Shown one piece after another: positions 8,532-17,578 of a stretch of 64,000 nucleotides of DNA. Numbering within the stretch: the first letter of the stretch is position 1; each line of letters begins with the position of its first letter. The notes under the pieces were generated by a model. The model saw only the letters and a list, made by a program, of their open reading frames with translations, had not been told where the DNA came from and made no database searches. This DNA comes from Terriglobales bacterium (GTDB lineage Bacteria; Acidobacteriota; Terriglobia; Terriglobales; Acidobacteriaceae). Where the stretch lies: positions 310,001 through 374,000 of the forward strand of contig JAICSO010000003.1 in the NCBI GenBank assembly GCA_025936825.1. The letters run 5' to 3'. Position numbers and translations under genes: made by a program.

Positions 8532-9830
8532 TTAGGTGAGATAGGACTTGCCGTTGGAGACTTTATGTTGCAGGGTGGCAGCCAAATGGTCAATGTCCGT
8601 TGGTGCCAGATGGCCTGCCGAGCGATCTTCGAGCAGCCGAACGCGGTTGGTGCCCACCGCATCACGGCGAATCTGGATTAATAGTGCATGAACAGCATTG
8701 GGGTCGAATTTCTGCGGCGCCATTCGCACAATTTCCGTCAGGGTCGCGCCCAGCGAGATCGGCTCACGATATGGCCGCGGGCTGGTCATCGCGTCAAATG
8801 TATCCGCGAGGCCAACGATCCGCGCCTGCATCGGTACATCGTCGCTGCCGATCCCGTCCGGGTACCCGGACCCATCGGCCCGCTCGTGATGCCAGCGCAC
8901 CACCTCCGGAATTTTCGGCCAGGGAAAATTGACACCCGTCACAATCTGGTGACCTACGGTCGTATGGTCCGCCATCTCCTGAAACTCTTCCGGATCGAGT
9001 GTCGTTGGCTTACCGAACAGCCGCTTATCGACGGCTACCTTACCAATGTCGTGCAGATATCCCGCCGAACGCAGCGCCGCGACTTCATTCATGTCCAGTC
9101 CCATCGCTTCGCCAATAGCCGACGCATAACGGCCCACGCGCAAGGAATGCCCGTGGATGTTCACATGCTTGACGTCGATCGCCGTTGCAAATGCCTCCAG
9201 CGCGTTGTCATAGAAGCCGTGCAGCGAAGCCATGAGCCTCAGGTTTTCCGCCACGCGTTGCGCGAGCGTTTGCGTGAGCGCATGGTTCTGCACCGCCAGC
9301 GCCACGTAGTGACACAGCAGGTCGAGCGATTGCAGTCCTTCTTCGTCGTAAAACGCGTCACCTTGTCGACGGCCCAGTGCGACCGCGCCGACCAATTTTC
9401 CCATCACCTTCAACGGCGCCACGCATTTAAACAACTCTGGTGCAACGTTTCCATTCGCGCTGAGGAAAGTGTCGTAGGAGGTTTGGGCGAGCAAAACCGC
9501 GCCATGCGTCGTGCTCAACGCGTGCACGTGTCTGGGAAGAAGGGGGATCACGGAGGGTTCTGGGATCAGCGCAAATCCGCTGGTCGCCACCGAGTTCAGC
9601 ATCGACGGCTTTTCGATAAAAACGAAAAGTGCGCCTTCGCTCGCGCTCGCCGCCTGCATGAGCGCGCTCAGCATGGTGTTCGCCGTTTGCGCAAAGTCCC
9701 GCTCCGCCGTCATCTCGGGACCGAGATCCGACAGCATTTCCACGGTGCGCATCAGGCGCCGGAAATTTTCGATTTGGGCGGTCACCCCTCGAACGGAGCA
9801 ACACACACCAGAGCAGTTCGAGAGTACCAT
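8532..9830 (-). CDS. GAF and HD-GYP domain protein (probable c-di-GMP phosphodiesterase)
   Basis: Protein of 432 aa with a GAF-like sensor region (about 50-180) and a C-terminal HD-GYP domain: HDIGKVAVDKRLFGKP carries the HD pair, and HHERADGSGYPDGIG the HHE and GYP motifs. These are the residues expected of an active c-di-GMP hydrolase. No signal peptide or membrane segment is seen, so it is likely cytoplasmic. ATG 9830 gives the longest form, but internal GTG or ATG starts (about residues 16-27) are possible because no clear ribosome binding site is visible. The AAA gene follows directly. Confidence 0.9.
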   Translation of the reverse strand: MVLSNCSGVCCSVRGVTAQIENFRRLMRTVEMLSDLGPEMTAERDFAQTANTMLSALMQAASASEGALFVFIEKPSMLNSVATSGFALIPEPSVIPLLPRHVHALSTTHGAVLLAQTSYDTFLSANGNVAPELFKCVAPLKVMGKLVGAVALGRRQGDAFYDEEGLQSLDLLCHYVALAVQNHALTQTLAQRVAENLRLMASLHGFYDNALEAFATAIDVKHVNIHGHSLRVGRYASAIGEAMGLDMNEVAALRSAGYLHDIGKVAVDKRLFGKPTTLDPEEFQEMADHTTVGHQIVTGVNFPWPKIPEVVRWHHERADGSGYPDGIGSDDVPMQARIVGLADTFDAMTSPRPYREPISLGATLTEIVRMAPQKFDPNAVHALLIQIRRDAVGTNRVRLLEDRSAGHLAPTDIDHLAATLQHKVSNGKSYLT

Positions 9831-9935
9831 GCTCGGAAGTTGTTATCGCGTCGAGGTTTGTTGGTTAGTTTGGTGCGTTTGAGGTACAACTTTCGTGGCA
9901 GCAACTCTGAGGTTTTAAATGTGATTCCTCTGCGA

Positions 9936-10364
9936 TCAAGCTGCGCGAAAAACGTGGTACAGCATCACGTAAATCACGACTCCCGTTACCGAAACGTACA
10001 ACCAAATCGGATATGTCCACCGCGCAATCGCGCGATGCCGTTGAAACCGTCCCTTTAAAGCCAGGGTCAACGTGATGATCACCAGCGGCACAATGGTCGC
10101 CGCCAGAATCGTATGTGAGATCAGAATGCTGAAATACAGCGGCCGCGACCACCCATGTCCCTGAAACCGCACCGACCCAACATGAGCGTGATAATAAAGA
10201 TATGAAATGAGAAATAGAGTTGACGTCCCCACCGCCGCCAGCATGAGTGCCCGGTGCGTTGCCACTCGGCCGCGCTTGATCATGTGATGCGCCGTCACCA
10301 GCAGCACCGCGCTAGTCCCATTCAGCGTCGCATTGATAGCAGGGAAGACTGAATAGTCTGCCAT
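9936..10364 (-). CDS. DUF420 family membrane protein
   Basis: Small membrane protein (142 aa) with four to five hydrophobic helices and conserved histidines (TAHHMIKRGRVATHRALM, ISHTILAATIVPL, RHRAIARWTYPIWLYVSVTG) typical of DUF420. Members of this family (CtaM/YozB type) are linked to cytochrome oxidase assembly in Gram-positive bacteria. Here it sits directly downstream of the ABC-2 permease and ATPase genes on the same strand, with a 117-base spacer filled by an inverted repeat. The role in oxidase maturation is inferred from family only. Confidence 0.85.
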   Translation of the reverse strand: MADYSVFPAINATLNGTSAVLLVTAHHMIKRGRVATHRALMLAAVGTSTLFLISYLYYHAHVGSVRFQGHGWSRPLYFSILISHTILAATIVPLVIITLTLALKGRFQRHRAIARWTYPIWLYVSVTGVVIYVMLYHVFRAA

Positions 10365-10375
10365 TTCTTAATTGT

Positions 10376-10476
10376 GGTTCACCGCAGAGTCTCACCTTCA
10401 TAGGAGATCAAGAAGACCTCCGTGGCATGCAGATTTCGCAAAGTGATTCCCTGTGCCTCTGTGCCCCTGTGGTGAA
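10376..10476. repeat. Inverted repeat with CACCGCAGAG / CTCTGTGGTG arms
   Basis: The left end GGTTCACCGCAGAG (10376) and the right end CTCTGTGCCCCTGTGGTGAA (to 10476) form imperfect inverted arms around about 60 bases. It belongs to the same family as the larger element at 48951-49094 and separates the ABC permease gene from the DUF420 gene. Confidence 0.6.
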
Positions 10477-10481
10477 AAATC

Positions 10482-11306
10482 TTATGCCGCTGGCTTCGTG
10501 GTCCGCCGGTTGACCATGAGGAAGGCTATCCCAAACATCACCAGCGAAAACAGGATCAGTGTTGCGATCGATGCGATCAGCGAGAACTCGCCTGGGTTCG
10601 CCGGATACAGAGCGCTCCGCAGTGCCTCCACTCCGTAGGTCAGCGGATTGATTTCCATGAGCATTCGCAGCCACGACGACGCACTCGATAGCGGAAACAG
10701 CGCCCCCGAAAGCAGCCACAGCGGAATCAAGAACAGATTGATGATGGCGTGAAACGCCTGCGTCGAATCCATAGGCCACGCGATTGCAAACCCCAGCGCC
10801 GTGAGCGCAAAGGAGACCAGGAACACGATGATCGCCGCCATCACAAAAACCATCAATCCCAGGTGAATTCCAACAAATGGCGCGAACACTAGGAAGATGA
10901 GTCCCTGTATTGTCGCGAGCGTGGTTCCGCCCAGCACTTTTCCCAGCACGATTGCCGACCGCGGCACTGGCGCAACCAGTACGGAAAGCAGAAATCCTTC
11001 TTTCCGGTCCTCAATCACCGACATCATGGTGAAGATCGACGTGAATAGCACGATCATGATCAGCGCGCCGGGATAAAAGTAGTCCAGGTAGTGTTGGCTC
11101 GTGCCGCCGCCGGAACTGAACGACCTGCCGAATCCCGACCCAATGACGAGCCAGAACAGCACGGGAGACGCAATCACTCCCACCACGCGGGCCCTCTGGC
11201 GATAAAAGCGCACCACTTCGCGCCACCACAGCGTGAATGCCGGCAGCAGCAGTTCGTCACTTTGAACATCGGAGCGCACCGGATATGTTTCTGCACGTGT
11301 TGCCAT
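10482..11306 (-). CDS. ABC-2 type transporter permease
   Basis: Membrane subunit of an ABC exporter (274 aa), six transmembrane helices in the ABC-2 fold. The family landmarks are a cytoplasmic N-terminal stretch (WWREVVRFYRQRARV), the motif EDRKEGFLLSVLVAPVPRSAIVLGKVLGG after the second helix, and NPLTYGVEALR before the last helix. It starts three bases after the stop of the ATPase gene (11310), so they are one unit. The substrate is not evident; the neighbouring DUF420 gene hints at heme-oxidase assembly or drug/lipid export. Confidence 0.92.
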   Translation of the reverse strand: MATRAETYPVRSDVQSDELLLPAFTLWWREVVRFYRQRARVVGVIASPVLFWLVIGSGFGRSFSSGGGTSQHYLDYFYPGALIMIVLFTSIFTMMSVIEDRKEGFLLSVLVAPVPRSAIVLGKVLGGTTLATIQGLIFLVFAPFVGIHLGLMVFVMAAIIVFLVSFALTALGFAIAWPMDSTQAFHAIINLFLIPLWLLSGALFPLSSASSWLRMLMEINPLTYGVEALRSALYPANPGEFSLIASIATLILFSLVMFGIAFLMVNRRTTKPAA

Positions 11307-11309
11307 AAA

Positions 11310-12362
11310 CTAGTGTTTTCCTTCGTGTCCCGGAGTCTGCCCTGAGCGAAGTCGAAGGGTCTCCTTCGCGGTTGATTCCTCGGACTCCGTCCAGAACCTG
11401 TGGCCCGTTCGCCGGATGAACACATCCTCCAGGCTCGGCTTCGCAATCGACACCGCGTCAATCTCTCCGGGGAAAGCTTCCACCAAATCGGTTACGAAGC
11501 GATGTCCGTGTTCTCGCTCAATTCGCACTTGCCCCTCAACTACATTCGTGTCCGTCCGAAATTGCGTGCGAATTTTTCCCGCCAGCCTCTCTGGATCTTT
11601 CGTCTCCAGTACAATCACGTCGCCGCCAATCTCGCGTTTCAATTCTGTTGGCGTGCCTAAAGCAACGACGCGACCTTCGTTCAGGATCACCAGTCGATCA
11701 CACCGCTCCGCTTCTTCCATCAGGTGCGTGGTCACAAGGACCGTGACGCGTTCTTCGTCGCGAAGAATTCGCAGATATTGCCACAAATCGCGACGTGCTC
11801 CCGGATCGAGTCCAGTGGTCGGTTCGTCCAGCAGCAGAACCTTCGGCCCATGCAACAAACCTTTTGCCAGTTCCAGACGCCGCTGCATCCCGCCCGAAAA
11901 CGTCTCAGCTTTTTCTTTCGCACGATCCGCCAATCCCACGCGTGCCAAAATCTCCGCGATGCGTTTCTTCAGCGCCGCCCCTCGCAGTCCATAAAGATGG
12001 CCCTGATGCATGAGATTTTCGGCTGCCGTGAGTTTCAGATCGATGCTCTGGGCCTGGAACACGACGCCGATTTCCCGTCGCAGTTGGCTCGGATCTTCCG
12101 CCGCGTTGTGCCCGAGAATAAGCGCGCGTCCAGCTACCGGCACCATCAGCGTTGAAAGGATGCGGAACAGCGTCGTCTTTCCGCTGCCATTTGGGCCTAG
12201 CAGCCCAAATAATTCGGCTGGGCGTACCTCAAATGACACCCCATTCAATGCGGCGCGCTCACCGTACCGGTGCACAATGTCCCGCACCGAAATAGCGAAA
12301 GAAGTTGCGGGGCTGGAAGACTCGGCTCCAGCGAGGTCAAGGGCTGGTGTGTTAAGAGGCAA
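11310..12362 (-). CDS. ABC transporter ATP-binding protein
   Basis: ATPase subunit (up to 350 aa) paired with the permease at 10482. Walker A is GLLGPNGSGKTTLFR, the signature motif is FSGGMQRRLELAKGL, and Walker B is KVLLLDEPTTGLDPGARR, followed by the switch His in TTHLMEEAERCD. It matches the DrrA/CcmA-like exporter group. The start is uncertain: TTG 12362 gives the full frame but has no ribosome binding site, and GTG codons near residue 26 would also fit the family. The last 20 residues (including LRLRSGQT) are encoded by an inserted palindromic repeat (11340-11359) and are not part of the domain. Confidence 0.93.
   Translation of the reverse strand: MPLNTPALDLAGAESSSPATSFAISVRDIVHRYGERAALNGVSFEVRPAELFGLLGPNGSGKTTLFRILSTLMVPVAGRALILGHNAAEDPSQLRREIGVVFQAQSIDLKLTAAENLMHQGHLYGLRGAALKKRIAEILARVGLADRAKEKAETFSGGMQRRLELAKGLLHGPKVLLLDEPTTGLDPGARRDLWQYLRILRDEERVTVLVTTHLMEEAERCDRLVILNEGRVVALGTPTELKREIGGDVIVLETKDPERLAGKIRTQFRTDTNVVEGQVRIEREHGHRFVTDLVEAFPGEIDAVSIAKPSLEDVFIRRTGHRFWTESEESTAKETLRLRSGQTPGHEGKH
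11340..11359. repeat. Palindromic word CCCTGAGCGAAGTCGAAGGG inside ABC ATPase 3' end
   Basis: A 20-base imperfect palindrome (CCCT...AGGG) lies in frame near the end of the ATPase gene and encodes part of its C-terminal tail. This word is familiar as a dispersed intergenic repeat in many bacterial genomes, where its chance translation gives peptides such as LRSGQ or FDFAQG. Only one copy is seen in this window. Confidence 0.6.
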
Positions 12363-12494
12363 AACTTATTGTACGACGAAGTCCCCCGGTGGCGAGTTTG
12401 GCGGGAACGACGCTTTCTACAAAAGATTTAAACATTGAAATCCCGTTCAAGAGTTTACGTTTACTTTGCTGCATTTCAACGGGGCGGCTGGCGG

Positions 12495-12506
12495 GAAAAC
12501 GTTTTC
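12495..12506. promoter_or_regulatory. Perfect palindrome GAAAACGTTTTC upstream of first receptor
   Basis: Twelve-base perfect dyad with a central CG, the form of LacI-family operators. It is 40 bases before the TTGACA block and about 127 bases before the receptor start. No LacI-type regulator gene is in the window, so the regulator is unknown. Confidence 0.45.
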
Positions 12507-12545
12507 TAAATCGATCTAGCATGAAGGAACATAACGATTTTCTGC

Positions 12546-12576
12546 TTGACAACGTACATGCGCTCGCATGAAGCTT
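12546..12576 (+). promoter_or_regulatory. Conserved promoter-like block of first receptor gene
   Basis: TTGACAACGTA is followed by AAGCTT exactly 25 bases after the first T, then by a GCGGAACTCACGACACTT stretch. The same order and spacing (TTGACAACGTA, AAGCTT at +25, GCGAACTCACAACTT) occurs at 17977 before the second receptor. TTGACA is a sigma-70 -35 match, but no good -10 hexamer stands at 17 bases, so the exact promoter is uncertain. The frame starting with this TTG is not taken as coding. Confidence 0.5.
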
Positions 12577-12632
12577 TGGCGGAACTCACGACACTTCTGG
12601 GTTTTGCAACTCAATTCTTTACGGAGAATGCC

Positions 12633-15600
12633 ATGAAGCTTTCGCCTACCCTTTTTGGGTTTAGGAAGCTGACGGGCAGCGCGAACTGGCGATTTATCGC
12701 GTTGATCGTCTCAGCTTTGCTATTTGCCTCACTACAAGCCTTAGGACAGGGACAGTTGGGTACCCTCCTGGGCACTGTCACAGATACATCGGGTGCCGTT
12801 CTTCCGAATGTCACCATCACCGCTACCAACACTGCCACGGGGGTGAGCAAAACTGCTAGCACCAATGAGGCTGGCATATACACCTTTCCCGGTATGCAGA
12901 TCGGCACATATGATGTGAAGGCCGCGGCACAGGGCTTCAAGGCCGAGGCGCGAAATGGGGTGATTCTAAATGCTACCGATCGCGTCCGCCAGGACTTTCA
13001 AATGGCCGTCGGCGCGGTGGGCGAGACCATAAGTGTAGAAGCTACCGCCTTGGCAGTGCAGACCGACAGCGGCGAACAGAGTTCGCTGGTCAACGGGAAG
13101 CAGATCACGGAATTGGCTACAAAGAACAGAACCATTTACAGCTACGCGGAGCTCACTACGGGCGCTGCAAATCTGAACCCCAGTACTCAGGTACCGGTGC
13201 CGGTTGGCGGAGCGTCCAGCAATATCAGCTTTAACGGAAACCGCCCTGGTCACAACCTCTATATGCTGGATGGCGGCGAAAACTCGGATCGTGGCGGAGC
13301 GGGCGCGTCCAGCGTACTGCCTTCCATGGACGCCATTGCGCAGACCCAGGTCCTCTCTTCTAACTACAGTGCTGAATACGGGATCTCGTCCGGCGGCACC
13401 ATCAGTTCAGTTACCAAGTCCGGCACCCGCCAATACCACGCATCGGCTTGGGAATTTTTCCAAAACGACGCGCTGCAGGCACGCAATTACTTTAACCCCG
13501 CTCCCGGAAAGATTGCCGAGTTCCGCTATAACGTTTTCGGCTTTAACGTCGGCGGCCCCGTTCCTGGAATGAAGGACAAGCTCTTCTTCTTCTACAATAT
13601 GGAATGGCGCAAGCTCATCAATGGGACGCAAATTAACCAGCAAGTGCCGTTGACTTCCACCTACGGCGGAAATTTCGGAAGCACGACCATCAATGACCCG
13701 GCTCTAAGTGTTGTTCCTGCATCTATTCAGTTCAAGAATTGTCCTGGTGGTGCACAACCCGCAGGGGCCAATCCCGGCGGGCAATTCACAAATAACATCA
13801 TCCCTTCGTGCATGCTGGATCCGAATGCCCAAGCGCTGTTGACCGCTGGCGGAAAATTCGGTGGCATCTTCCCGGCACCCACAAACGGCAACCGCTTCCA
13901 AGCTCCTGTGAGCGTTCCCAATAACCTGCGAGAAGAAATCACCCGCATTGATTACAACGCAACCAGCAAATTGACCGTTTACGGCACGTTCGTCGCCGAA
14001 TCGGTTGCGCAAAACCTGGTTACCAGCATGTGGAGCGGCGATAACGTGCCCTCGGTCGGAAACACCTTCGGAAATCCTTCCTATGCCGGTGTGTTCCATA
14101 CCACTTACCTGATTAAGCCCAACTTGCTAAATGAGGTATCCTTCAACTACAACGGAAACCGCATCCACATTCTGCCGGCCGGATTGATCTCAGCACCAGC
14201 AGGATTCACCTTTGCTCCCTTCTTTCCGCATACGGGTGACGGCAAAAACGTTGATACCCGCATACCATCGATCCAATTGAATGGCAGCACGGGATCTAAC
14301 TACACCGTGAACTGGATGCCGTGGAATAACAAGGCAGACAGTTATCAGATACGCGATGACGTGTCGTGGACCAAAGGGCGTCACCAACTCAAGATGGGTG
14401 GTGGCTGGCTGCTTTATAAGAAGGTCCAAGACTGGTTCAAGAATACCCAAGGCAATTTCCAATTCAACGGCAGCTATAGCGGGAATGACTTTGCCGATTA
14501 TCTGCTTGGATATGCTTCCAACTACACCGAAGATGCGGTCAAGAGCGCGGGATACTGGAACAATGTTTCTTGGTCGACGTATTTCCAGGACAACTTCCGC
14601 GCGACCAATCGCCTCACCTTGAACCTTGGCCTGCGGTGGGATGGACTTCCGCATACCTACGAAGCCAAGAACAACATGGCCAATTTCTATCCAAGCCTGT
14701 ATAACTCCAGCAATGCAGCCGTCTTGAGCCCCGGGTCCGGCAGCATAGACCCGACAAGCCCCGGTCTGGCGAGCAGTCCCGATCCAGCTCTGCCCGGCCA
14801 GTTCTACACCAATGGCATTGCTATTTGCGGTAAGGGAGTTCCCAAGGGCTGCGTAGATGACGCTTGGAAGAACTTCGGACCACGCCTTGGTTTCGCTTAC
14901 GACCTGTCTGGCAACGGCAAGACCGTCATTCGCGGCGGCTTCGGCATCATGTACGAACGCATTCAAGGAAATGACGTGTACAACAATGCCGGCACCGTTC
15001 CTCTTGCTGCCAGCGTTAATTTCAACAACGTGTCCCTGTCAGCGCCGACGATGGATCTGACGACTGGTGTGGTGAATGCAGGGGCGATCCCGGTGAACAA
15101 CATCACTGGCTTGGACCTGACCCGCTACAAGTCACCCATGAGTAGCCAGTTCAGCCTGGGCATTCAGCACTCGATCGGCAACTCCGTGTTGGACCTCAAG
15201 TATGTTGGCACGCAGAACCGCCACCAGAACTACTACACGGAAACCAACCTGGTTGATCCCACCAAGTTGGCTAGCTACCTTCCCCCCACGAACAGTGGCA
15301 CGTACAACAATGACGTTCCCTTTGTGGGCTACAAGAGCATTCGGATCGCGCAAAACGAAGCGAACGGGAACTACAACTCGTTGCAAGCGTCCCTGCGCGG
15401 TAACATAAAGAAAGGGCTGCAATACCAACTGGGGTATACCTACTCGAAAACCAATGATGCTGGGTCCCAGGGTAGTAGCGCAGGAGACCTCGGCAACATA
15501 TCCAATCCCTATGCCGGCTGGAAGTATGACTTCGGTCCGGCTCCGTATGACATACGGCATGTGTTTTTCACCAACTTTGTGTACGAAATCCCGCTCTTCC

Positions 15601-16094
15601 AGAACAGTAGCAAGGCACTCAAAACGGCTCTTGGCGGGTGGGAACTTTCGGGCATCGTGGAGGCACAATCGGGAGCACCACTCAACATTGGGCTGAACGG
15701 AAGCAGCGTATCCAGCATCGTTCCGAACACTTCGAACCGGCCCAACACTGCGGGCGGCGGACACGATCCGCACACCCCCAGTCAGTGGTTCGATACGTCG
15801 ATTTACACGGCCCCGGCACCGGGGACGTGGGGGAATACGCCGCGCGATTCCGTACGAGGACCTGGCCGCGACAATTGGAACCTCTCGCTGTTCAAGAACT
15901 TCTGGTTCAACCAGGAGCGGGGGAGCAATCTCCAGTTCCGTGCTGAGTTCTTCAACGTATGGAACCACACGCAATTCATCGGTAACTCGGTGCTGAACGG
16001 TATCAGCACCAACTTAGGGGCAAGCGACTTTGGTAAAGTGACAGGCGCTTATGATCCCCGCACCATCCAGTTGGCCTTGAAGCTTAGCTTCTAG
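12633..16094 (+). CDS. Oar-like TonB-dependent outer membrane receptor 1
   Basis: Very large outer membrane protein (1153 aa from this start). Order: signal peptide (to about ALGQG), carboxypeptidase-regulatory-like beta domain (VTDTSGAVLPNVTITATN ... YTFPGMQIGTYDVKAAAQGFK, about 45-130), plug domain (YMLDGGENSDRGGAG, ITSGGTISSVTKSGT-like plug end), then a long beta-barrel ending in LALKLSF with a terminal Phe for BAM recognition. ATG 12633 is chosen: GGAGAATGCC precedes it, identical to the leader of the second receptor, and the signal peptide begins there. Such receptors in Acidobacteriota are thought to import oligomers or peptides, but the substrate is unknown. A strong terminator follows. 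Confidence 0.92.
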   Translation: MKLSPTLFGFRKLTGSANWRFIALIVSALLFASLQALGQGQLGTLLGTVTDTSGAVLPNVTITATNTATGVSKTASTNEAGIYTFPGMQIGTYDVKAAAQGFKAEARNGVILNATDRVRQDFQMAVGAVGETISVEATALAVQTDSGEQSSLVNGKQITELATKNRTIYSYAELTTGAANLNPSTQVPVPVGGASSNISFNGNRPGHNLYMLDGGENSDRGGAGASSVLPSMDAIAQTQVLSSNYSAEYGISSGGTISSVTKSGTRQYHASAWEFFQNDALQARNYFNPAPGKIAEFRYNVFGFNVGGPVPGMKDKLFFFYNMEWRKLINGTQINQQVPLTSTYGGNFGSTTINDPALSVVPASIQFKNCPGGAQPAGANPGGQFTNNIIPSCMLDPNAQALLTAGGKFGGIFPAPTNGNRFQAPVSVPNNLREEITRIDYNATSKLTVYGTFVAESVAQNLVTSMWSGDNVPSVGNTFGNPSYAGVFHTTYLIKPNLLNEVSFNYNGNRIHILPAGLISAPAGFTFAPFFPHTGDGKNVDTRIPSIQLNGSTGSNYTVNWMPWNNKADSYQIRDDVSWTKGRHQLKMGGGWLLYKKVQDWFKNTQGNFQFNGSYSGNDFADYLLGYASNYTEDAVKSAGYWNNVSWSTYFQDNFRATNRLTLNLGLRWDGLPHTYEAKNNMANFYPSLYNSSNAAVLSPGSGSIDPTSPGLASSPDPALPGQFYTNGIAICGKGVPKGCVDDAWKNFGPRLGFAYDLSGNGKTVIRGGFGIMYERIQGNDVYNNAGTVPLAASVNFNNVSLSAPTMDLTTGVVNAGAIPVNNITGLDLTRYKSPMSSQFSLGIQHSIGNSVLDLKYVGTQNRHQNYYTETNLVDPTKLASYLPPTNSGTYNNDVPFVGYKSIRIAQNEANGNYNSLQASLRGNIKKGLQYQLGYTYSKTNDAGSQGSSAGDLGNISNPYAGWKYDFGPAPYDIRHVFFTNFVYEIPLFQNSSKALKTALGGWELSGIVEAQSGAPLNIGLNGSSVSSIVPNTSNRPNTAGGGHDPHTPSQWFDTSIYTAPAPGTWGNTPRDSVRGPGRDNWNLSLFKNFWFNQERGSNLQFRAEFFNVWNHTQFIGNSVLNGISTNLGASDFGKVTGAYDPRTIQLALKLSF

Positions 16095-16119
16095 ATTCTT
16101 CTGGATAAGAACCACTCTT

Positions 16120-16154
16120 GCCCCGCTCGCATATAACATGCGAGCGGGGCTTTT
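16120..16154 (+). terminator. Rho-independent terminator after receptor 1
   Basis: A perfect 13-bp stem (GCCCCGCTCGCAT / ATGCGAGCGGGGC) with a five-base loop ATAAC is followed by TTTTAATTT. It begins 26 bases after the receptor stop codon. Confidence 0.93.
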
Positions 16155-16210
16155 AATTTGGAGTATCTTGGAGATCGTGGAGCCTCTGGAACTTGAGGCG
16201 GGGTTTGAAA

Positions 16211-17257
16211 ATGCTCAGTGCAAAAAATCTCAACGTCCGGAACCTCGCCGCTAAGCCACTCAAGAACAAACCGAGAATTCGGATGGTTCTTGCTTGTGCT
16301 GCAATAGCAACCTGCGCTGTGATTGCCATAGTTGCCCAAGAGCGCTCGGCCGACGTCGGCGGAGTCCGTGGCAATCGCGCCGAGCTTTCCATCACCATTC
16401 GAGAAGGTTCCAGGCAGTTGATCGGGCCACTCGTTAGCATCAAGCTCTACCTGCGGGGTACTCTCTCCCAAGAGATGACGACGAGCAAAGGGCGCGCTGT
16501 CTTTATCCTGAACGGGCTAGGGGACTACACGATCGTGGCGGAGGCGGTCGGTTATCGCTCTGCCCAGAAAGACATATCCGTTCCCATTGCCGTTGCTGCT
16601 GAAGAAGAAATCACTCTTCAGCGCGATTCAAACGCCGGTGCGCTCGGTTCTGATTCGCGTCCTCTGCTGGCTCCCAAAGCCAAGGAGTTGATGGACAAGG
16701 CTCTGCAAGCCCTTAAAGAAAATAAACTCGATCAAGCTGGGAAATATTTGGACGAAGCCGCCCAGCTTGCTCCAAATCATCCCGACGTTCTCTATTTACA
16801 GGGGGTCGTGTTCCTTCAGCGCAATCAGCCCGAGAAGGCACGTGGTTTCCTCGAAAAGGCGGCCCAAGTCGATCCGAAAAACGCTCGCGTTCTGAGCGCC
16901 CTCGGCATGGCATTCGTCAACGAAAATCGCTTTGATCTCGCAGTCCCGCCGCTGCAGCAGTCCCTACAATTCGACCCGGCTCGCTGGGATACGCACTACG
17001 CGCTCGCCAAGGCCTTTTACAATCAGCAGCAATTCGAGGGTGCACTCGAAGAGGCACAACGGGCCCTTGTCCAGTCACACGGCGCCGAGCCGGCCATCGA
17101 ATTACTAATAGCGCAAGCACAGACTGCCGTGGGGAAATTCGACGACTCAGCGGCAACCCTTCGAAGTTTTCTGCGGACGCATCCTAACGACAAAGGGGCC
17201 GCCACGGCCCGCCGCTGGCTCGATCGTCTGATTGCTGACGGAAAAGTTCGCAAGTAA
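16211..17257 (+). CDS. TPR protein with signal anchor, paired with receptor 1
   Basis: Protein of 348 aa. A positively charged N-terminus leads to a hydrophobic segment (MVLACAAIATCAVIAIVAQ, signal peptide or anchor), then a beta-rich domain like a carboxypeptidase-regulatory fold (LSITIREGSRQLIGPLVSIK ... GDYTIVAEAVGYRS), then four to five TPRs from about residue 155 (KALQALKENKLDQAGKYLDEAAQLAPNHPDVLY and so on). It is therefore likely in the periplasm or at a membrane face. ATG 16211 is used; an upstream TTG at 16193 is in frame. The gene lies behind the receptor 1 terminator, mirrored by the TPR gene behind receptor 2. Confidence 0.85.
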   Translation: MLSAKNLNVRNLAAKPLKNKPRIRMVLACAAIATCAVIAIVAQERSADVGGVRGNRAELSITIREGSRQLIGPLVSIKLYLRGTLSQEMTTSKGRAVFILNGLGDYTIVAEAVGYRSAQKDISVPIAVAAEEEITLQRDSNAGALGSDSRPLLAPKAKELMDKALQALKENKLDQAGKYLDEAAQLAPNHPDVLYLQGVVFLQRNQPEKARGFLEKAAQVDPKNARVLSALGMAFVNENRFDLAVPPLQQSLQFDPARWDTHYALAKAFYNQQQFEGALEEAQRALVQSHGAEPAIELLIAQAQTAVGKFDDSAATLRSFLRTHPNDKGAATARRWLDRLIADGKVRK

Positions 17258-17490
17258 TCTTCCGCCGATCGGGTCTGCCAACGTTGTACCTCTCTGGTAG
17301 TATGCTCCTGCTTTCAGTATGATTTTGCCTCGTCATCCCGTGTTGCGCTTGTCCCGCACCAGAGTCTCTCGGCGCTGCATGTTCCGTAAGCACCAGCTAC
17401 GTAGTCTATGTCGCCTCTCTTTGTGCTGTACTTAAACTCGCGTCTGTCAGGGAAGTACTCTGTGGTGTAAGAACGTATCATTTGCTCGCA

Positions 17491-17578
17491 ACTAGCGTGC
17501 TAGTACCTAGGTCATAGAGTGACGATCTGTGTCTCGGAATGTAAGTCACAGTGTGACGGCGTGTAAGTCTACTTACAC
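17491..17578. promoter_or_regulatory. Cluster of three short palindromes
   Basis: Three dyads within 88 bases: ACTAGC-GT-GCTAGT (17491-17504), GTCACA-G-TGTGAC (17545-17557) and GTGTAAG-TCTA-CTTACAC (17561-17578). The third is a perfect 7-bp inverted repeat like GntR or TetR family operators. They lie about 500-585 bases before the receptor 2 start, so they could serve an unseen transcript or act from a distance. Confidence 0.4.

Noticed and set aside
8688-10058. 456-codon plus-strand frame across the HD-GYP gene
   Set aside because: The opposite strand encodes clear HD and GYP motifs in its normal frame; this is an antisense shadow rich in Arg and His.
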